A stretch of 64,000 nucleotides of DNA from Guyanagaster necrorhizus (lineage: Eukaryota > Basidiomycota > Agaricomycetes > Agaricales > Physalacriaceae), in assembly GCF_019112545.1 (NCBI RefSeq), contig NW_025064953.1, positions 54,514 through 118,513 on the forward strand. Reading direction: 5' to 3'. Each line of letters opens with the position of its first letter. Position 1 is the stretch's first letter. Below are positions 48,560 to 61,742 of this stretch, piece after piece. A program made the position numbers and the translations under genes. The notes under the pieces were generated by a model. That model was not told the DNA's origin, made no database searches, and saw only the letters and a program-made list of their open reading frames with translations.

Positions 48560-49900
48560 GTGGCAGAGGGTGTTTTTGGTTTGAAAATGTGGGTGCAATG
48601 TATAATATCAATAACAATTCATTAAAGACATTATGTATTTTTCATATTAGTGGTAGGCAGAGTTTATAGGTGGACAGGCTGATTTTAGAGAGGACCATGA
48701 AAGGGCCAGTTCATTTGTCAGTGAGCTTGCATTTAGGGTGGGAAAGATAAAGGTTTATGGTATTGAGCCAGACTTTGGTGTTGACAGGATATTTATATGC
48801 AAAGTGATGGTGCTTGTCATATTGATGTTTCATGGCTGATGCAGCCTTTTCAAAAGCCATTTTGGTTTCTTTATAAATCTTTGCTATAGTGGTGGCAAAG
48901 TCTGTTGATGCAGGTGTAGAGGTTTGATGTTGCTCAGTCTGCATAATGTGTAGGTGTCAGCCATAGTTAATGAAGAAAGGCATTTTTCCTATAATAGAAT
49001 GTACTCAGTTATTGTGTTGGAAGACAGCAAACACTAGCCACTCCATCCAGTTATTCTGCTGATAGTTTATGAAGAGGCACAAATATTTCTCCATCTCCTG
49101 ATTGGTCTATTCTGTCTAGCCATCTGTTTGTGGATGATATACTATTGAGGCATTTTATGTGATATGTAATAGTCAATAAAGATTGTCTAAGAATTTTGAT
49201 ATGAATTGCAGTCTACAATCAGAGATGACCACTTGTGGTATGCCATACTTGGCATAGACCTTATCACACAGGATCTTTGCCTATCTCTTAGATGTGAGTT
49301 CTGTCAAGCAGGCAATCAGAATGATTGCCTTTGAAAACTGATTGATTATGACAAGAATAGCATTATAGCCATTGCATTCTGGTAATTCGATGACCATGTC
49401 AACAGAGATGTGAGTCTAGAGTGATGATGGGATCTCATTCAGGTGCAATGGTATTGGTTATGCTTAGGTTGATAATTTTTCTTATTGACATACTTCACAT
49501 GCTTTGACATATATGATGATAATGTTACTTATCTTGGGCCATCAGTATTCTCATAACACCAATTCCTTGGTTTTAGCAATGCTAGGGTGGCTGGCCATTA
49601 TATAGTCATGATGAGTGGTGATGATTTCACCACAGAGGAATCAGTCTCTAGGTATATAGATTTGCCTATTGTAATAGATCAATCTGCCCTCTCTTGTCAT
49701 TCCTCATTCATAGTTAAGAGATGAGGCCATTCATTAATCTTATTTATGGTTGTTATGGATCATGCTCTTAATTCATTCATATATCTCTTTTTCTGTTGGC
49801 ATTATCATAGCCCTGAAATGCTCAGGTTTCAACAATGTGACTTCTTCATTGTCTTTTCCCTCTTAGTTGTGATCTGCCTGCCATAAGAGCAGATCCACTT
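48560..49900 (-). pseudogene. Gypsy integrase core, degenerate
   Basis: Pieces seen on the minus strand include the core block VYHPQTDG followed by TNQEMEKYL and the NNWMEWLVFAV segment (about 49000-49110), and the downstream region KMAFEKAASAMKHQYDKHH then VNTKVWLNTINLYL (48944-48711), typical of the stretch before the chromodomain. Stops interrupt it repeatedly. Confidence 0.75.
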
Positions 49901-50039
49901 TTTTGTTTGCAGTTCTGGCCTTGTGATATAATGTGTATTGGTGCTGACTGAGCTTAGTCACCCATTGGGCTTGCCTTCAGTTAAGTTTCTGAGGTTGTCA
50001 GAAGTACTATAAATTTTGATGATCTGTTCAGATCTCAAA

Positions 50040-51060
50040 GATTTGGGCTGTCCTGATTAAATAATGCTATCATTCTTTTAGAGTGAGCATTATTGCAAGC
50101 AACTTCTTATCATAGATTTCATAGTTTCTTTCCATTACCATAAGTGCTTTTGAGAGAAAGGCAACAGGGCATCATTTTTCATCTTGCTCTTGAGAGAGGA
50201 CTGCATTTATTGCACTTTTGCTGAAGTCTGCTTCCATCTGAAATCTCTCTTCTTGTGTGGAGATTATGAAGACTATGTTTTTGAAAAGTTGCTGCTTTAA
50301 GTTATCAAATGCTGTCTGTTGTGAGGGTCTCCAGGCCCAGGGAGTATTGCTGGTTAGTTGGGTTATTGGCCAGATGACTTTGCTGTAGTCTTGGATAAAT
50401 TGTCGATAGAAATTTGTAAAGCCAAAGAAGGACTGCAACTCCTTCTTGTTTGGCTTGGGCTATTCTGTTACCTCTGCTACCTTTACAGGGTCTATTCAGA
50501 TACTCCCTTCACTGATGATGACTCTGAGGTACTCAGTTTCAAGTATCTTGAATTCACACTTTTCCACCTTGAGGAACAGCTTGTGTTTCCTCATCAGAGC
50601 TAACACCTGTCATACTAGCTTCCTGTGCTCCTTCTTTGCTTTCAACATGATTAAAATATCATTGAGGTAAATAGTGACCTTTCTGGTGGTGATGAGATCT
50701 TTGAAAATGTCATTCATCATCCATTGGAATGTGGCTGGAGAGTTGGTGAGTCTAAAGAATATTATGGTTGGCTCATATAGTTTTTAGTTGGTGCAGAAGG
50801 TGGCCTTTCATTCATTTCTCTCCTTAATGCACACATTGTTATACTCCCACCAAATATTGAGTTTGATATAATATTGAGCTCCCCACAACTTGTCTATTAG
50901 TTTTGAGATTAGAGAAAGAGAATAGCAATTTTTAATCATCATCTTGTTGAGTTTATGGTAATCCTGGATAGAGCAGAGCTTGCCATCCTTCTTTTTGACA
51001 AAGAAGAAAAGTGATGCCATGAGAGACTTTGATGGTCAGATCCTTCTGCTGGATAAGTTT
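50040..51060 (-). pseudogene. Gypsy reverse transcriptase and RNase H, degenerate
   Basis: The block LFFFVKKKDGKLCSIQDYHKLN opens the RT fingers (51010-50945), followed by YSLSLISKLIDKLWGAQYY. The catalytic box reads YLNDILI instead of YVDDILI: the first Asp codon GAT has become AAT, a G-to-A change. RNase H includes FFGFTNFYRQFIQDYSK, PFxWxxxxQTAFDNLK-type sequence, and QMEADFSKSAINAVLSQE. The loss of a catalytic Asp alone would kill RT activity. Confidence 0.85.
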
Positions 51061-51299
51061 TCATTCAGAAACTTGTTAAGCTCCTGTTGCTCATTATGTC
51101 TGAGTGGATAAGTCTTGCAGTTGAGGTTGGCATTAGCATTCAGGATTAACTCAATTGTGTGATTCCAAGGTTTGGGCTCAGGGAGCTCATCAAAGCTCTC
51201 CTTTTCAAACAAGTCCTTAAAGTTGCATGCTCATTCAGGTATCATTTCTTTAAATATTTTTTCCTTCTTTTATTCATTGGCTTTAGCAGCTAGGTTATT

Positions 51300-51760
51300 T
51301 GCATAATGTATCATGTGAATGTGGATCTCATATTGAAGATTAATGGCCAAGATAGTCTCTCCATCCTCTATTTCTTTATCTCATTGATCTTTGGGATCCT
51401 CATCTGATAGTTCAAATGGGAGTTTGCAGCACTTGCAATATGCAAAGATTATTTTCCTATTCTTTCAGTTGATCAGAGGATTGTGTCTGATCAGCCAGTC
51501 ATGTCCAAGGAAAACTTCTTTGATTCCCAAGTCAGTTACTGCCAAGTTGATTCTTTTGAAATGATCTCTAATTGTGAGTCTAAGTTTAACAAATTCAGTA
51601 ATCGAGTTAGCTTAGTTTTTAGTCCTGTCAGCATTATAAATGGAGATTGGGGCTGTAGTAGTTCTAGTGGAGAGATTGTGCTGATTGATGAAGATCTGAT
51701 TGATAGAGCTTTTTGTGCAACTGCTGTCAATCAGAGTGGTCACAGCATGGACTGATCAGG
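51300..51760 (-). pseudogene. Gypsy aspartic protease and linker, degenerate
   Basis: The minus strand reads TLIDSSCTKSSI (usual active site LIDSGATxxFI) and downstream FLGHDWLIRHNPLINWKNRK, the typical linker of Ty3/gypsy protease-RT junctions (usual form VILGxPWLxxHNPxIDWxxxxI). Confidence 0.75.
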
Positions 51761-52336
51761 CTGTAAGTGTCTTGATCTGAGCCTTGACAAGAAGGTCTCA
51801 TTCAGGTATTTTAGACTGATGAATGAACTTTCATGGTCCTTGGAGTTTATTGAGCCATTCTAGAGCTTAGCACCATTCTACCTTTTGCACCTCTCTGATC
51901 ATTTTATCTACCACTTTCTCTACTTGTGTTTTGTGTATCCAATTTTATAGTACAGTCTTTGCCATTGCTTCATCCTTAGTGTCTTTGATGGCTGTCCATG
52001 TCCATTCTGTATCAAATAGTTTGAGTCATGTAGTGGGGCTTGCTGCCTCTGTTCAGCCTTTAAGTGCTTGAGTTTTCTTTTTAGGCAATTCTTTAGTGTA
52101 TAAGATATTAGGTTAGAGTATATTTGAATGTGCAGATACAGTAGGCATAGTAGCTATAGAAATACTATTAGTCTGACTAGTAGCTATAAATTGCATACCA
52201 TAGAGTCCTTTGGTCAGTTTAGTAAAATCACTCACTGATCAGTCTTGTCTTTTACTTCCTCTATTTTTGTCTCTACATTGAGTCTTTCTTCCTCCTTCTG
52301 TAGCTTGGCAATTTGAGCTCAGATGTCTTCTCAGAT

Positions 52337-55300
52337 TCACTTTTTCTTTGAGCAGTCTTTGGCTATGTAGCTCTTTTGTCTACAGTTGAAGCACTTTCTT
52401 TTTTTCTTCATTCGATCTATATTCATGAGCTTTCCTACCTCTGTGTAAGTTGTTTCAGTTTCAGTCTTCTGCATGCCATAGACAGGGGCCATTGAGGATC
52501 TCTGTGATTTCCTGGCAGTTGTCTCTAATAGTTTAGAGTTGTTCAGGGTTAATAGAGTTGATTTCTTTAAATTATCTTGCAGAGTCAACAATTCTACTTT
52601 TTGTCTTTGATGCTCCTTATATATTTTGATGATTCATTCTTTTTATTTGTCATAGCTGACCAGCATCAGGGCTTTGATACCGATGGCTGAGATCATCATA
52701 ATATATGAGGAAGGGACTCCTCTCTTGAAAGCTTTAATTATCCTTCTGTCATTCACTATGTTATTTCATATTCCAGCAAGCTTTGCAAGTCATTTGAGTT
52801 TATTGAAGTAATCAGTCACCATCTTATCCCCTATCTTGTAGTTCTTGATCTTTTGTTTATAGACTTCTTGGACTGCCAGATCAATAAACTTGTTATATAG
52901 CATTTGTTTAAATACCAGCCATGAGAGATAGTAATAATGCTCTCAAGTTGACAATTGGAAGTTCAGAGAAATGAGAATCCACCAGGTCTTTGCCTTCTCC
53001 TTAAGATAGAAGACAGTGAACATGACTTTGTTCATATCAGTCTCAAGAAACCTAATGTATACCTCAAAGTACTGCTCACAGTCGATCAGGAATTGGTCAA
53101 TATTATTAGAAGCCCTTTTAAAAGGGCAGGACTTTCATAGTAAGTTGGGTCAGCACTATAATATAGCAGCATCTTATGGTAATGTGCCTATCAGGTTTGG
53201 CCATTCTGAGAATGGGAGGCACTGCCATTCAATCAGTGGTCTGAGAAAGGAGTGTAATAAGTTGTCATTTACCACTGGGCTCTCTGGTGATGCTGCTTTT
53301 TTTTGAACAATGACCTCATTCTGCACTGTGAATCCAAGTTGTGTGGCTTCAGAATCATCTTGCACTGGCTCTTTCCTCTTTCCACTCCTGGTTGCTTTAT
53401 CTGAAGAGAGTTGAGCCCCTAATATTCAGCTTTCTCTGCCAGTCTATGGATTTTAGTATGTGCTTGGAGATTTGATCAGCTGGAGTCAAGTTTTCAACAG
53501 CCAGATTATCATAGAATGGAAAGATATGGTGAAGTATAAAAATATACTTTGAATTGATGAGGCCATGTATACAGCTCAATTTGGGGTGATGGCAGGTGAT
53601 CACAGCATCAGCTGAATGTGTGGAGGCTCTTAGTATGCTGGAGGTCAGCTTACTGGATCTTTAGAATGTTGTTCATTATATCATTGTGTAGCATAGTCTG
53701 TAGCTATATGTCTTAGGATTTCTATTTTTTTATTAGTTTCAGAATGCAAGTATAATTGTCTGAGGCATAATATCAACTAGTTGTTGTTATGCTATAAAAA
53801 GTTCACCCCTCTCAGATAAAACTCCTGATACTTGCTTGTCCTAGCCTTCTGTATTGCTTTTTTCAGTTCTTCTTTATCTATATCCTCTTGGAGACTATAA
53901 CTCAGCTCCTCTCTCCTTCAGGATGGTTTGCTTTCCTCAGTGTTATCACTCTTGGACTTGCCCTCCTCTTTCTCAAGAAGGAAAATAGTGGGCAGGTCAA
54001 AGGAACTCCCTTTTCTCTCAAGTGATCATACTATCATTGTTGATCTGCTGCTCTAGCTTGGTGCTATCCCTATCTGTGGGGTCTGAAAAGTCAGATGTGT
54101 TGATATAAGTGCCCATAGGTCAACTCCCAATACTGGAATCATATCAGTTGCCTCCCATTGCTCATACTGCCATCACTCACTTATGATAGAGACAGACATT
54201 CTGTCAGTGTCTATTATCAAGAAGCTGGCTGATCACTCAGCTCCTGAGGAATCCTCAGAGAGTATGAATGGAGATATGAGCATTATCAGAGGTTCAAAGT
54301 CTATAGTGTCCAAGAATAGACTCATTATCACTAAATATAGTGTCAGCACTAGGGGTTTGTTGGAGAGGAGGATACTGAAGGATTGGAGGGCATCAAGAGG
54401 ATTCTGGAATATTGTTCCAAGAAGGAGAAGGGACTCTATCACCTCCTATTCTGGTTTTGATGGTAATAACTCCTTCATCTCACCTATGCATTTGGTATTT
54501 GAAGTTGAAGCTGCTGCTGGGTTCCTTAAAGACCAGGGTCAAGAGAGAACAGTCAGTATAGATGGGTGCAAGTATGGATATGACTTTGGACTGGAGTCTA
54601 TATCAGTTGGAGATGTCAGCCTATGTCAGTCAAGCTCTTTCAATATTTTGCTGCTCCTTTCGATGCTGCTGGTCATACTTAGCAGCTGCAGTCACTTCCC
54701 TCCTTTGTCTGCCTTCTTTGAGGAGATGCTCCTGAAGCTCACTGTGAACTGGCTGTAGAGCATTTTGCTGTCTATACTCTTCCTGTTGAAGGGCCTTATT
54801 ATAGTTGAAAGAGACATTAAGATTTTATATGGAGAAGAGTCTGTGAATGATCTTGTTTTAATTCTTCCAGTACTGTCACTTATCAGTGAGCCAGTCTGAG
54901 GGCATCCTCCCCAGCCCACCACTTGTCCTGACAGAGTAGGTGGCCAGACTGATGGTGCTCTGAGACTAGCTTTAAGGTGTTGTGGCATGAGATCTTGAAG
55001 CCACCTGAGTGGCATTGAGGGAATCTCAGGTATGGTCAGCAATTCTCTGAATATGAGAGGCAGTGGAAGAGAGGAGAGCACTCAGGTTGTGCTCCTAGTT
55101 GGGGATGAAGGTTGAGATTTAAGGGTTTCTGAATCCTGTGACATGAGAGTCATGGTCTCTGCTAGGTCTTCTGAGAGGATATTGGTGTTCTTCTTGAATA
55201 TCCCTCTGATGCAGGCTGCTAGGCTTGGCCTCAGGTAAGGGGTTTGTTGAGGGCTGGTGGAACATTTATCTGGATTCTGGGATGTCATATAGTGGAAGGT

Positions 55301-55496
55301 CTGGAGTTATATTTTATAGGATTTGCCAAATATATTGAAACTCATTGTAATGTCTGATGATCCAAGTAGTGATTGAGTGACATCCTCTGCATAGCTGGAT
55401 GATCACCAATAATCCTAATGAGGTACCAACAATAGATGCAAGGAGTTTGAAGAACTCTTGGTTAAAGTTAGAGTCTGATATGTTGATTGAGGGCAT
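52337..55496 (-). pseudogene. Gypsy Gag region with CCHC knuckle, degenerate
   Basis: The minus-strand Gag region is long. Possible start pieces include MTSQNPDKCSTSPQQTPYL (55288), with a hydrophobic open frame upstream (55496-55314). Pro/Ser-rich and acidic segments follow. The nucleocapsid knuckle CFNCRQKSYIAKDC lies at about 52395-52355, with the usual Gly-His replaced. Gag is not continuous; at least several stops and frame changes occur between 55.3 and 52.6 kb. Confidence 0.6.
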
Positions 55497-55538
55497 TTGG
55501 TTTTCTCCACACTATAGTGCATGAGGAAAAGAAAGGAG

Positions 55539-55552
55539 CAGCTTTGAGCTAA
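55539..55552 (-). promoter_or_regulatory. Gypsy primer-binding site, complementary to own LTR
   Basis: One base inside the 5' LTR, the minus strand reads TTAGCTCAAAGCTG. The same LTR contains on the minus strand the exact reverse complement CAGCTTTGAGCTAA (55709-55722). The pairing length and position next to the LTR match a self-priming arrangement as in fission-yeast Tf1. No tRNA 3' end ending in CCA was recognised as an alternative. Confidence 0.6.
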
Positions 55553-55553
55553 T

Positions 55554-56013
55554 TGTTAGATTCAAGCATCACATGAACAGATACATGTGATAAACAGATG
55601 TCTCTTTGCACTTTGAAAGATCAGCTGAGTTCACTTGATGCATAGTCTGATCAGTGTGTCACAAGGTCTTGAAATTGGCTTGAGTATAGAATGGTGTAAG
55701 AATAAACTTTAGCTCAAAGCTGAGGATTTATCAGCAGAATGAGTAGTCTTAAATACTATACAGGGTCTGCTAATAATACTACTACTTATTGTATGTATCT
55801 GAGTTCATTGTGCTTATTGTCCTAAGGCATTACTATCATACACAAAAGGATAGTTGTGCATTGTTGAGCAGTATTGTCACATTAAAAGACAATAATAGAC
55901 TCAGCCAGTTGTGATGACTAAGCTATATCCTACAGTCTTGAGCATTTGTCTTTAGCACTCTGACTAAGCATAAATAGAGACTGAATTGAGGAAAAGATAG
56001 AAAAATTATAACA
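55554..56013 (-). repeat. 5' LTR of full-length gypsy element
   Basis: The 460-bp partner of 47849-48308. On the minus strand it holds a TATA-like TATTTAAG at about 55748-55755, roughly 30 nt before CAGCTTTGAGC (55722 leftwards), a plausible transcription start. Confidence 0.92.
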
Positions 56014-56018
56014 AACTG
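56014..56018. repeat. Gypsy target-site duplication, right copy (AACTG)
   Basis: Exact copy of 47844-47848; see that entry. Confidence 0.9.
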
Positions 56019-59000
56019 TTAATGATATTTATCTTCAAAATTGAGAACTTATATCATCAGCCCAATATTGACCCCTTCAAATGAAGAGGTGATGAACAGT
56101 TGTTGCAATAGCAACCATAGAGCACACTGTACAACTGACTGTAAAGAAAACATCAATTACTGCCTATCTTACACCTCTCTTCTTCTATCTAAAATGATTA
56201 TTCACTCTTCAATATAATAAGGAGATTGCTTGTATCAAGCATGATGAGAAAAAACTGAGGACAGACCAATGGTGCTCCAAGCCAGCCTGAGTGGATGTTA
56301 TAAAGCAAGATGGATGGATACTATCAGTGATAGAAGAGAAAATGAAGTTACACATGACCTTCTAAGACTCAAAACTGAAGGAAGATGTGTATTATCTGTC
56401 ATGCTTCTTGGATTCAATCAAAGACCCATGTTATGCATATAACCATATTTATATTGGATCTTAGACAGATCAGACTTTGCAGAAGCAAGCAACTATGAGT
56501 CTAAAGGAAATCAATGTCAGCAGTAGACATGGAGAATAGAGATTACAATGAAGTGAGATAAATAGAGACCTGTTTGTTAAAAGAAGAATGCTCATTGTCA
56601 CAGTTTGTGGAGAAAAACTGGAGTTCTTTGATAAATGAAACAAAGCTGATAAGGATTTTGATTTTTCTTATCACTTGGTAAATATGAACTATGGATGAAC
56701 TGATCAGTGCTGCAGAATAGCATATTTGAGTTTCAAAAAAATCTTCAGCATGTTATTGGCCTGTCACCTATCATAGCCACCCTTAGATGTTTTTGAACAC
56801 AGATTATCTAGTCTTTCCTTCTTCACTCTCATACTCTGTCTATGTCTCAAGACCTTGAGGCCAGTCTTGCACTTCTGAATACATTTATAGATCTGCTATT
56901 GCCAAGATATCTCATAATTAGCTATTTCACTTAGAGCTAGAAGATATTTGTAAGCTTTTATGTAAGTTCTCTTATCTCACTCACAATGACTGACATTGCT
57001 ACTCATGAATTTCTTGCCTATCTTGAAGTGCTCTACCCCAAGCAAAATAAGGGAGTTGTCAGTCTCTGGTCTTTTGTTGCTGTGACTGCTGTTAGTTTTA
57101 GCTAAAGAACTATAAATATCTCACTGTTTTCAGACTTTTCAGAACATCAAACATGTTTATAAATAGGTGAGATGGAAGCACACTTCTTAGCCAAATAGAC
57201 TAAGTTGCTTTGCTCAAATTAAAAATCTGCCTGAGATAGCTCAGCTACTATAGATATCAGTTCACTCTGTTGTGGTCACTGTTTCTTCCAAGGCACTATT
57301 GATTTTTATATCTGTTTCTGACTTCTTATTGATGGGATCTACAAAGTTTAAATAGAAAAGAAGTGATGCCTGATGACTTGAATGCCCTAGCTTTTAGCAT
57401 TTCTCAGCTACAAAATAATTCTCAATTTTAGTATAACTATCTTCTTGACTGTTGCACTTTAAGAAGCATACAACCTTTATTTATCAGTAGATTAGTAATC
57501 TTATCTTGATATCTGCCTTTCATCACTATATCACTGACAAATAGATGTGACAGTAAGAAGAGTATAGTAAGTCTGGTTTCAGATGGCAGACCACTAGCTG
57601 TAAACAAAAGTATTTAATATAAGATTGATCTGAACTTGATTCTTATCATTGCAATCCTCTATCATTGTAGCTGTTTGTGAGTTCTCCTCTTTTTTTCTTC
57701 ACTTCAGATGCTTATTTCTATTTGAAGAGATCAAAAAAATATCAGTATGTATGCTTTGTTATATGCTGTTCTATCTGTGCTAATAACTTGAATAAACTAT
57801 AGAAAATGCAAGAGTAACTCCAGGCATTGTGTGTCTCTCTTAATCCTCAACCCATACCTGGCTTATATAGTTTTCTCTAGTATTTCTCATCATTGTATGA
57901 TATCACCATAAGAATCATGTGTGGCCTTTATCACTTTACTTCTTAATAGCAACTCTATCTGATAAATTAAGCTCAAGCTCATTTTCTCACACTAGCTTAC
58001 CTTCTGTTCAGATGTATTTGGCAGCTTACTTGTATTTGCAATCAAGAAAATAGATTTTAGTTCTAATATGATTATATCTAGATTTGGTAATCTCAGAGGA
58101 TAAGCCTGGATTGTGAGTCAATATCACCACTAGATTGTTATACAATACTCTGTTGATTCTCTCTCATGCTCTAGTTTTTTGTTGGAGGAATTAGATGTGT
58201 AATTTTTCACTCATTGCTTTGGCTGATGGCTCATCTGACTAATACCAGCAACTATCATTGCTTCTCTACTAGTATTGTGAAAGGTGCCTAATATAAGTAT
58301 GCTCTAATAACAATCCACTGTCATTGCTTAGTACTAGTATAGTAGTACTCAAGCACAGCCAAATTTTTCACTCCAAGTCAAAAGGATCACTTTATGAAAG
58401 TGCTTCACTATAATAATGAGAGAGAGTCATGCCATTTAGAGATATGCTTTATTTGAGAGATGTTATGAGGTTACAAGTTATAGCTGCAGACTTCCATATA
58501 CACTGAGTATGCTTCAGACTTTCTGATAAATTGCTCAAGCTTATCTTGATGTTCAGAGTGGTAATGCTCTTATACTCTATCTCAATATTCTTTCTCACTA
58601 TTATCAACACTCTTGGATACTCTATTTCTCAAGCTCAACTGTATGTCTTCCTCTTTAACAGTGCTGATATGTCTTACTTTTATTCTATAAGATGACAATA
58701 CCACTTTATGCTATTAGTGGTATCTTTACCATCTTTCTTGGTACATACATTGTCTGACTGGTTTAAGGTACATGGACCTTTTATTGTGGGATGCTTGCTG
58801 CTCATCATCCTTGGATATGTGGGCATCTATCATATATGCTTGTCTCCTTGTCAGAACTTTGAAAAGAAGCTCTGATGTTTGGCACAAGCATGTTTCTTTA
58901 TGCAGGATATTATCAAATATTCTGGCTTTTTTACCAATCATGAAACTGCACTGTGACTCATATCAGTAATGGTATCTCATTTCTACTAGTGTGAAATCTA

Positions 59001-61519
59001 GTCAATCTGCCTCATAAAAACATGTTTTCACAGTTTAAGTCTCATGACAAAGACTTGAATGTGATGAGCAAGTCAGATATTCAGTTATGACTGTCTTCAG
59101 CCAGCACAGAATATGATGAAAGTGAATCTGCTGATCTATCATGGCAGAGAGACATGATACTGAAAGACTGGTTGATATCTATAAATATGCCCAACATCAG
59201 TTATTAGAAAGCAAAACAGAAAAAACTACTTTCTCTCATTTGGCATGCAGGTATATGCTATTTTTATGGCTTGTATATGATCACTGATTCTCAGATGAAG
59301 CTCTCTTTATTTAAAATCTTGATATTTTCAAGCTGTTGATGCTCACATACCTCAGATATGCTGATTTAATATTAAAAATGATAAAGAGGGATAAACACAG
59401 AAGAACAATAGATAGTGATGAACAAAGGCTGAGAGTAATAGAGCAAATCCTGAGTTGGCTGTCACACAAACTGGAATGTTATTTGAAGCTCAGTTCATCA
59501 AGATAAGCATTATTTTATCTTGTTTTCAGTCTTAGCTTAGCCTATCAAAGTGCTTGTGGTTCTTCAGATGTGGAATATATACTATATGCATACAACATAA
59601 TTCAATATTCTCAGAAATACAGTCTTAGAGTATCTTGCTCAGATTCATATCTCTTCTTCTGAATATGATTAGTGACTCTTCACAGGTGAAAGAATCAAAG
59701 AAATCTGTCAAATATGCTGCATTGGTTCATATCAGACACACATTCTGTTCAGTGCATTTTCATATCTCTTATATGGCTTCACTGTTTGATAGATCATCAG
59801 GCTGGTGAAAAACTGGATCTCATCATTGAGGCTCTTCTCAGACAAGCTAAGGCCACTCAGTATCCTCAATGATTGATAGCTTTGATGAATATTGCTATAG
59901 GCATGCTTGTGTGACTAAGAAACATTCAGATTATCCAGTGTAATAAAGGTATGTTATTTTTTTATGTTCAGTCATATGAAATTTATCATGTGAAATCAAG
60001 AGCCACATACTCACTTTATACTCAAGCTGACTATTTATATCCAAACATGCTATTCCTGCCTATGTATTGGTAAATCTTATTTGTTCTTATGGCAGATCTT
60101 GAACTGACTGATGAAATAAGATGTGACCTATGATTTCATTCATCATTTCATCATAGAAGTTGACTTTTCCAATACACTATGGCCCACCTGTGAAAAAGCT
60201 GTCCTCAGGTCACTAGAATACTCACTAGATGTCACAGTCAGTAACAGCTTAAAGTTATAAGGTATTTTTTTAATGACATACTCATGTCCCTTCAGTGATG
60301 ATTCTGTTTACTATGTAATCATGTAGGCTATAAATTGCTCAAAGTCAAGTAACGCTATAGTTCACACAAATTCAATCCAACTGTTCAAGACTATTGTCAG
60401 CACAAACAAGACACTATTGATTTTAGAGACTATTGTAAATAAGCTGTTAACACTTGCATAAATAGGGAAGGTAGTAGGGTAAAGTTATTGCATCACACTC
60501 TATATCATACTTGCATCAATATCCACTTGTGCTGTTTCCACCTATATCATTCAAACCATTACTTCTTTCTTTGCAAAATAAAGTTATCATACAGCTATAT
60601 CTGCTCTTGCTTATGCTCTGCATCCCCATATACTCCATTTTCTTCAGTCAGACATTTTTCTTTATAAAGACATATTGTTCTTCATAGCTAAAGAAATGAA
60701 CAGCCTCAGGCCTTGCATCTGAAGGAAATTTTGTGCTTTAGTGAGTAATGTTCTATAGTCATCAGAGATTTTGAATACACCTGTGTGGTTAGCTTTCACT
60801 GCTGCAGTCTTACCCTCCTTCAAAAGCAACCTAAAGACAGTTTTGAACAATCCAAATGTTGGTGCATTTGAGAGATATATTATGATAGCAGTTCTGCTTA
60901 GATATTTGATGTAGGCTGGAAAGTTTGGTATATCAACAGCCAGTAGTAGGCATTATATAGTGTTAAAGCTCTATTATAGATGAATCTATAATCTGGAACA
61001 CTGTGATTCAGACTATTACATTCAGTTTTATAAAGCTCTTATTCATTCTCTTTAAGCAGGTTTATCAGAAACTCACTGACTCTAAAGACAAGCTGTGAGT
61101 TTTACATGCTATTAAGGTCATGATATGGTTTTTTAGCCAGAAAATATCCATCAACAATGCTATCAGATCTTCTTTTTTTAAAATTAATTATTGTCTGTTT
61201 GCTTATGATCACATAGGCTGCAAGTTAGAAATGTCTTTCTATATTTTTCTGTCAATGGCTTATCTGCAGATATCTGAAGAGATGTGAACAGAGTGATTGA
61301 GTCATCTGCTTCAAAATTCTCAGCATTGATGTCTAATCTGATCTGTGATGCACTGATGGCATTCACTGCTTATAGGCTGCCTTTGATGGCCAAGATTAAT
61401 GATATGTTAGTTTTATAGAACAAGCACTTATGATTTTTTGTGTTGCTTCTCAGCTCTGTTGCTTTTTCTGCTGACTGATATTTCAGTTAAGAAACAAGAG
61501 GTTTTAGAGGTATTAATTG
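56019..61519. other. Old AT-rich, CpG-poor sequence, unidentified
   Basis: About 5.5 kb lying between the full-length gypsy element and the next gypsy copy. Before the gypsy insertion it was joined to the sequence left of 47848. A few minus-strand pieces are protein-like (58941-58726, containing KARIFDNILHKETCLCQTSE; 60850-60662, containing KTAAVKANHTGVFKISDDY; 61366-61184). I could not assign them; stops are everywhere. It is probably one or more very old elements or decayed host genes. Confidence 0.35.
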
Positions 61520-61742
61520 TGTTAAGTCCAAGTCATATATGATCTAAACATGTGATAAACTAATGCTGTATTGAGTTCACACAGTCATATCAGAGTTCAT
61601 TATATGTATTTGTTAATCTAATGCTTCAAGGCCAAAGACAGTTGGCTTGAGATAAAGTGATAAAGAATAAACTTTAGCTCAAAGCTGAGAATATACAGCA
61701 AGAGCTATACTACTTATATACTGTTTATATAAGAGATAAATA
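61520..61742 (-). repeat. Truncated 3' LTR of gypsy copy 2
   Basis: It starts TGTTAAGTCC and follows the LTR of the 47849 element, including the conserved TTAGCTCAAAGCTG at about 61672-61685, but is about half the length. The middle and end are deleted relative to the 460-bp form. Confidence 0.7.

Larger units (their letters stand above)
47849..56013 (-). mobile_element. Full-length Ty3/gypsy chromovirus, minus strand, degenerate
   Basis: An 8165-bp element with 460-bp LTRs and an AACTG target duplication. Read on the minus strand: 5' LTR, primer-binding site, long gag with zinc knuckle, protease, RT, RNase H, integrase, C-terminal chromodomain, polypurine tract, 3' LTR. This order (RT before integrase) and the chromodomain place it among fungal chromoviruses. 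The primer site is the reverse complement of a 14-nt piece of its own LTR (see findings). Numerous stops make it non-autonomous. Confidence 0.92.
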
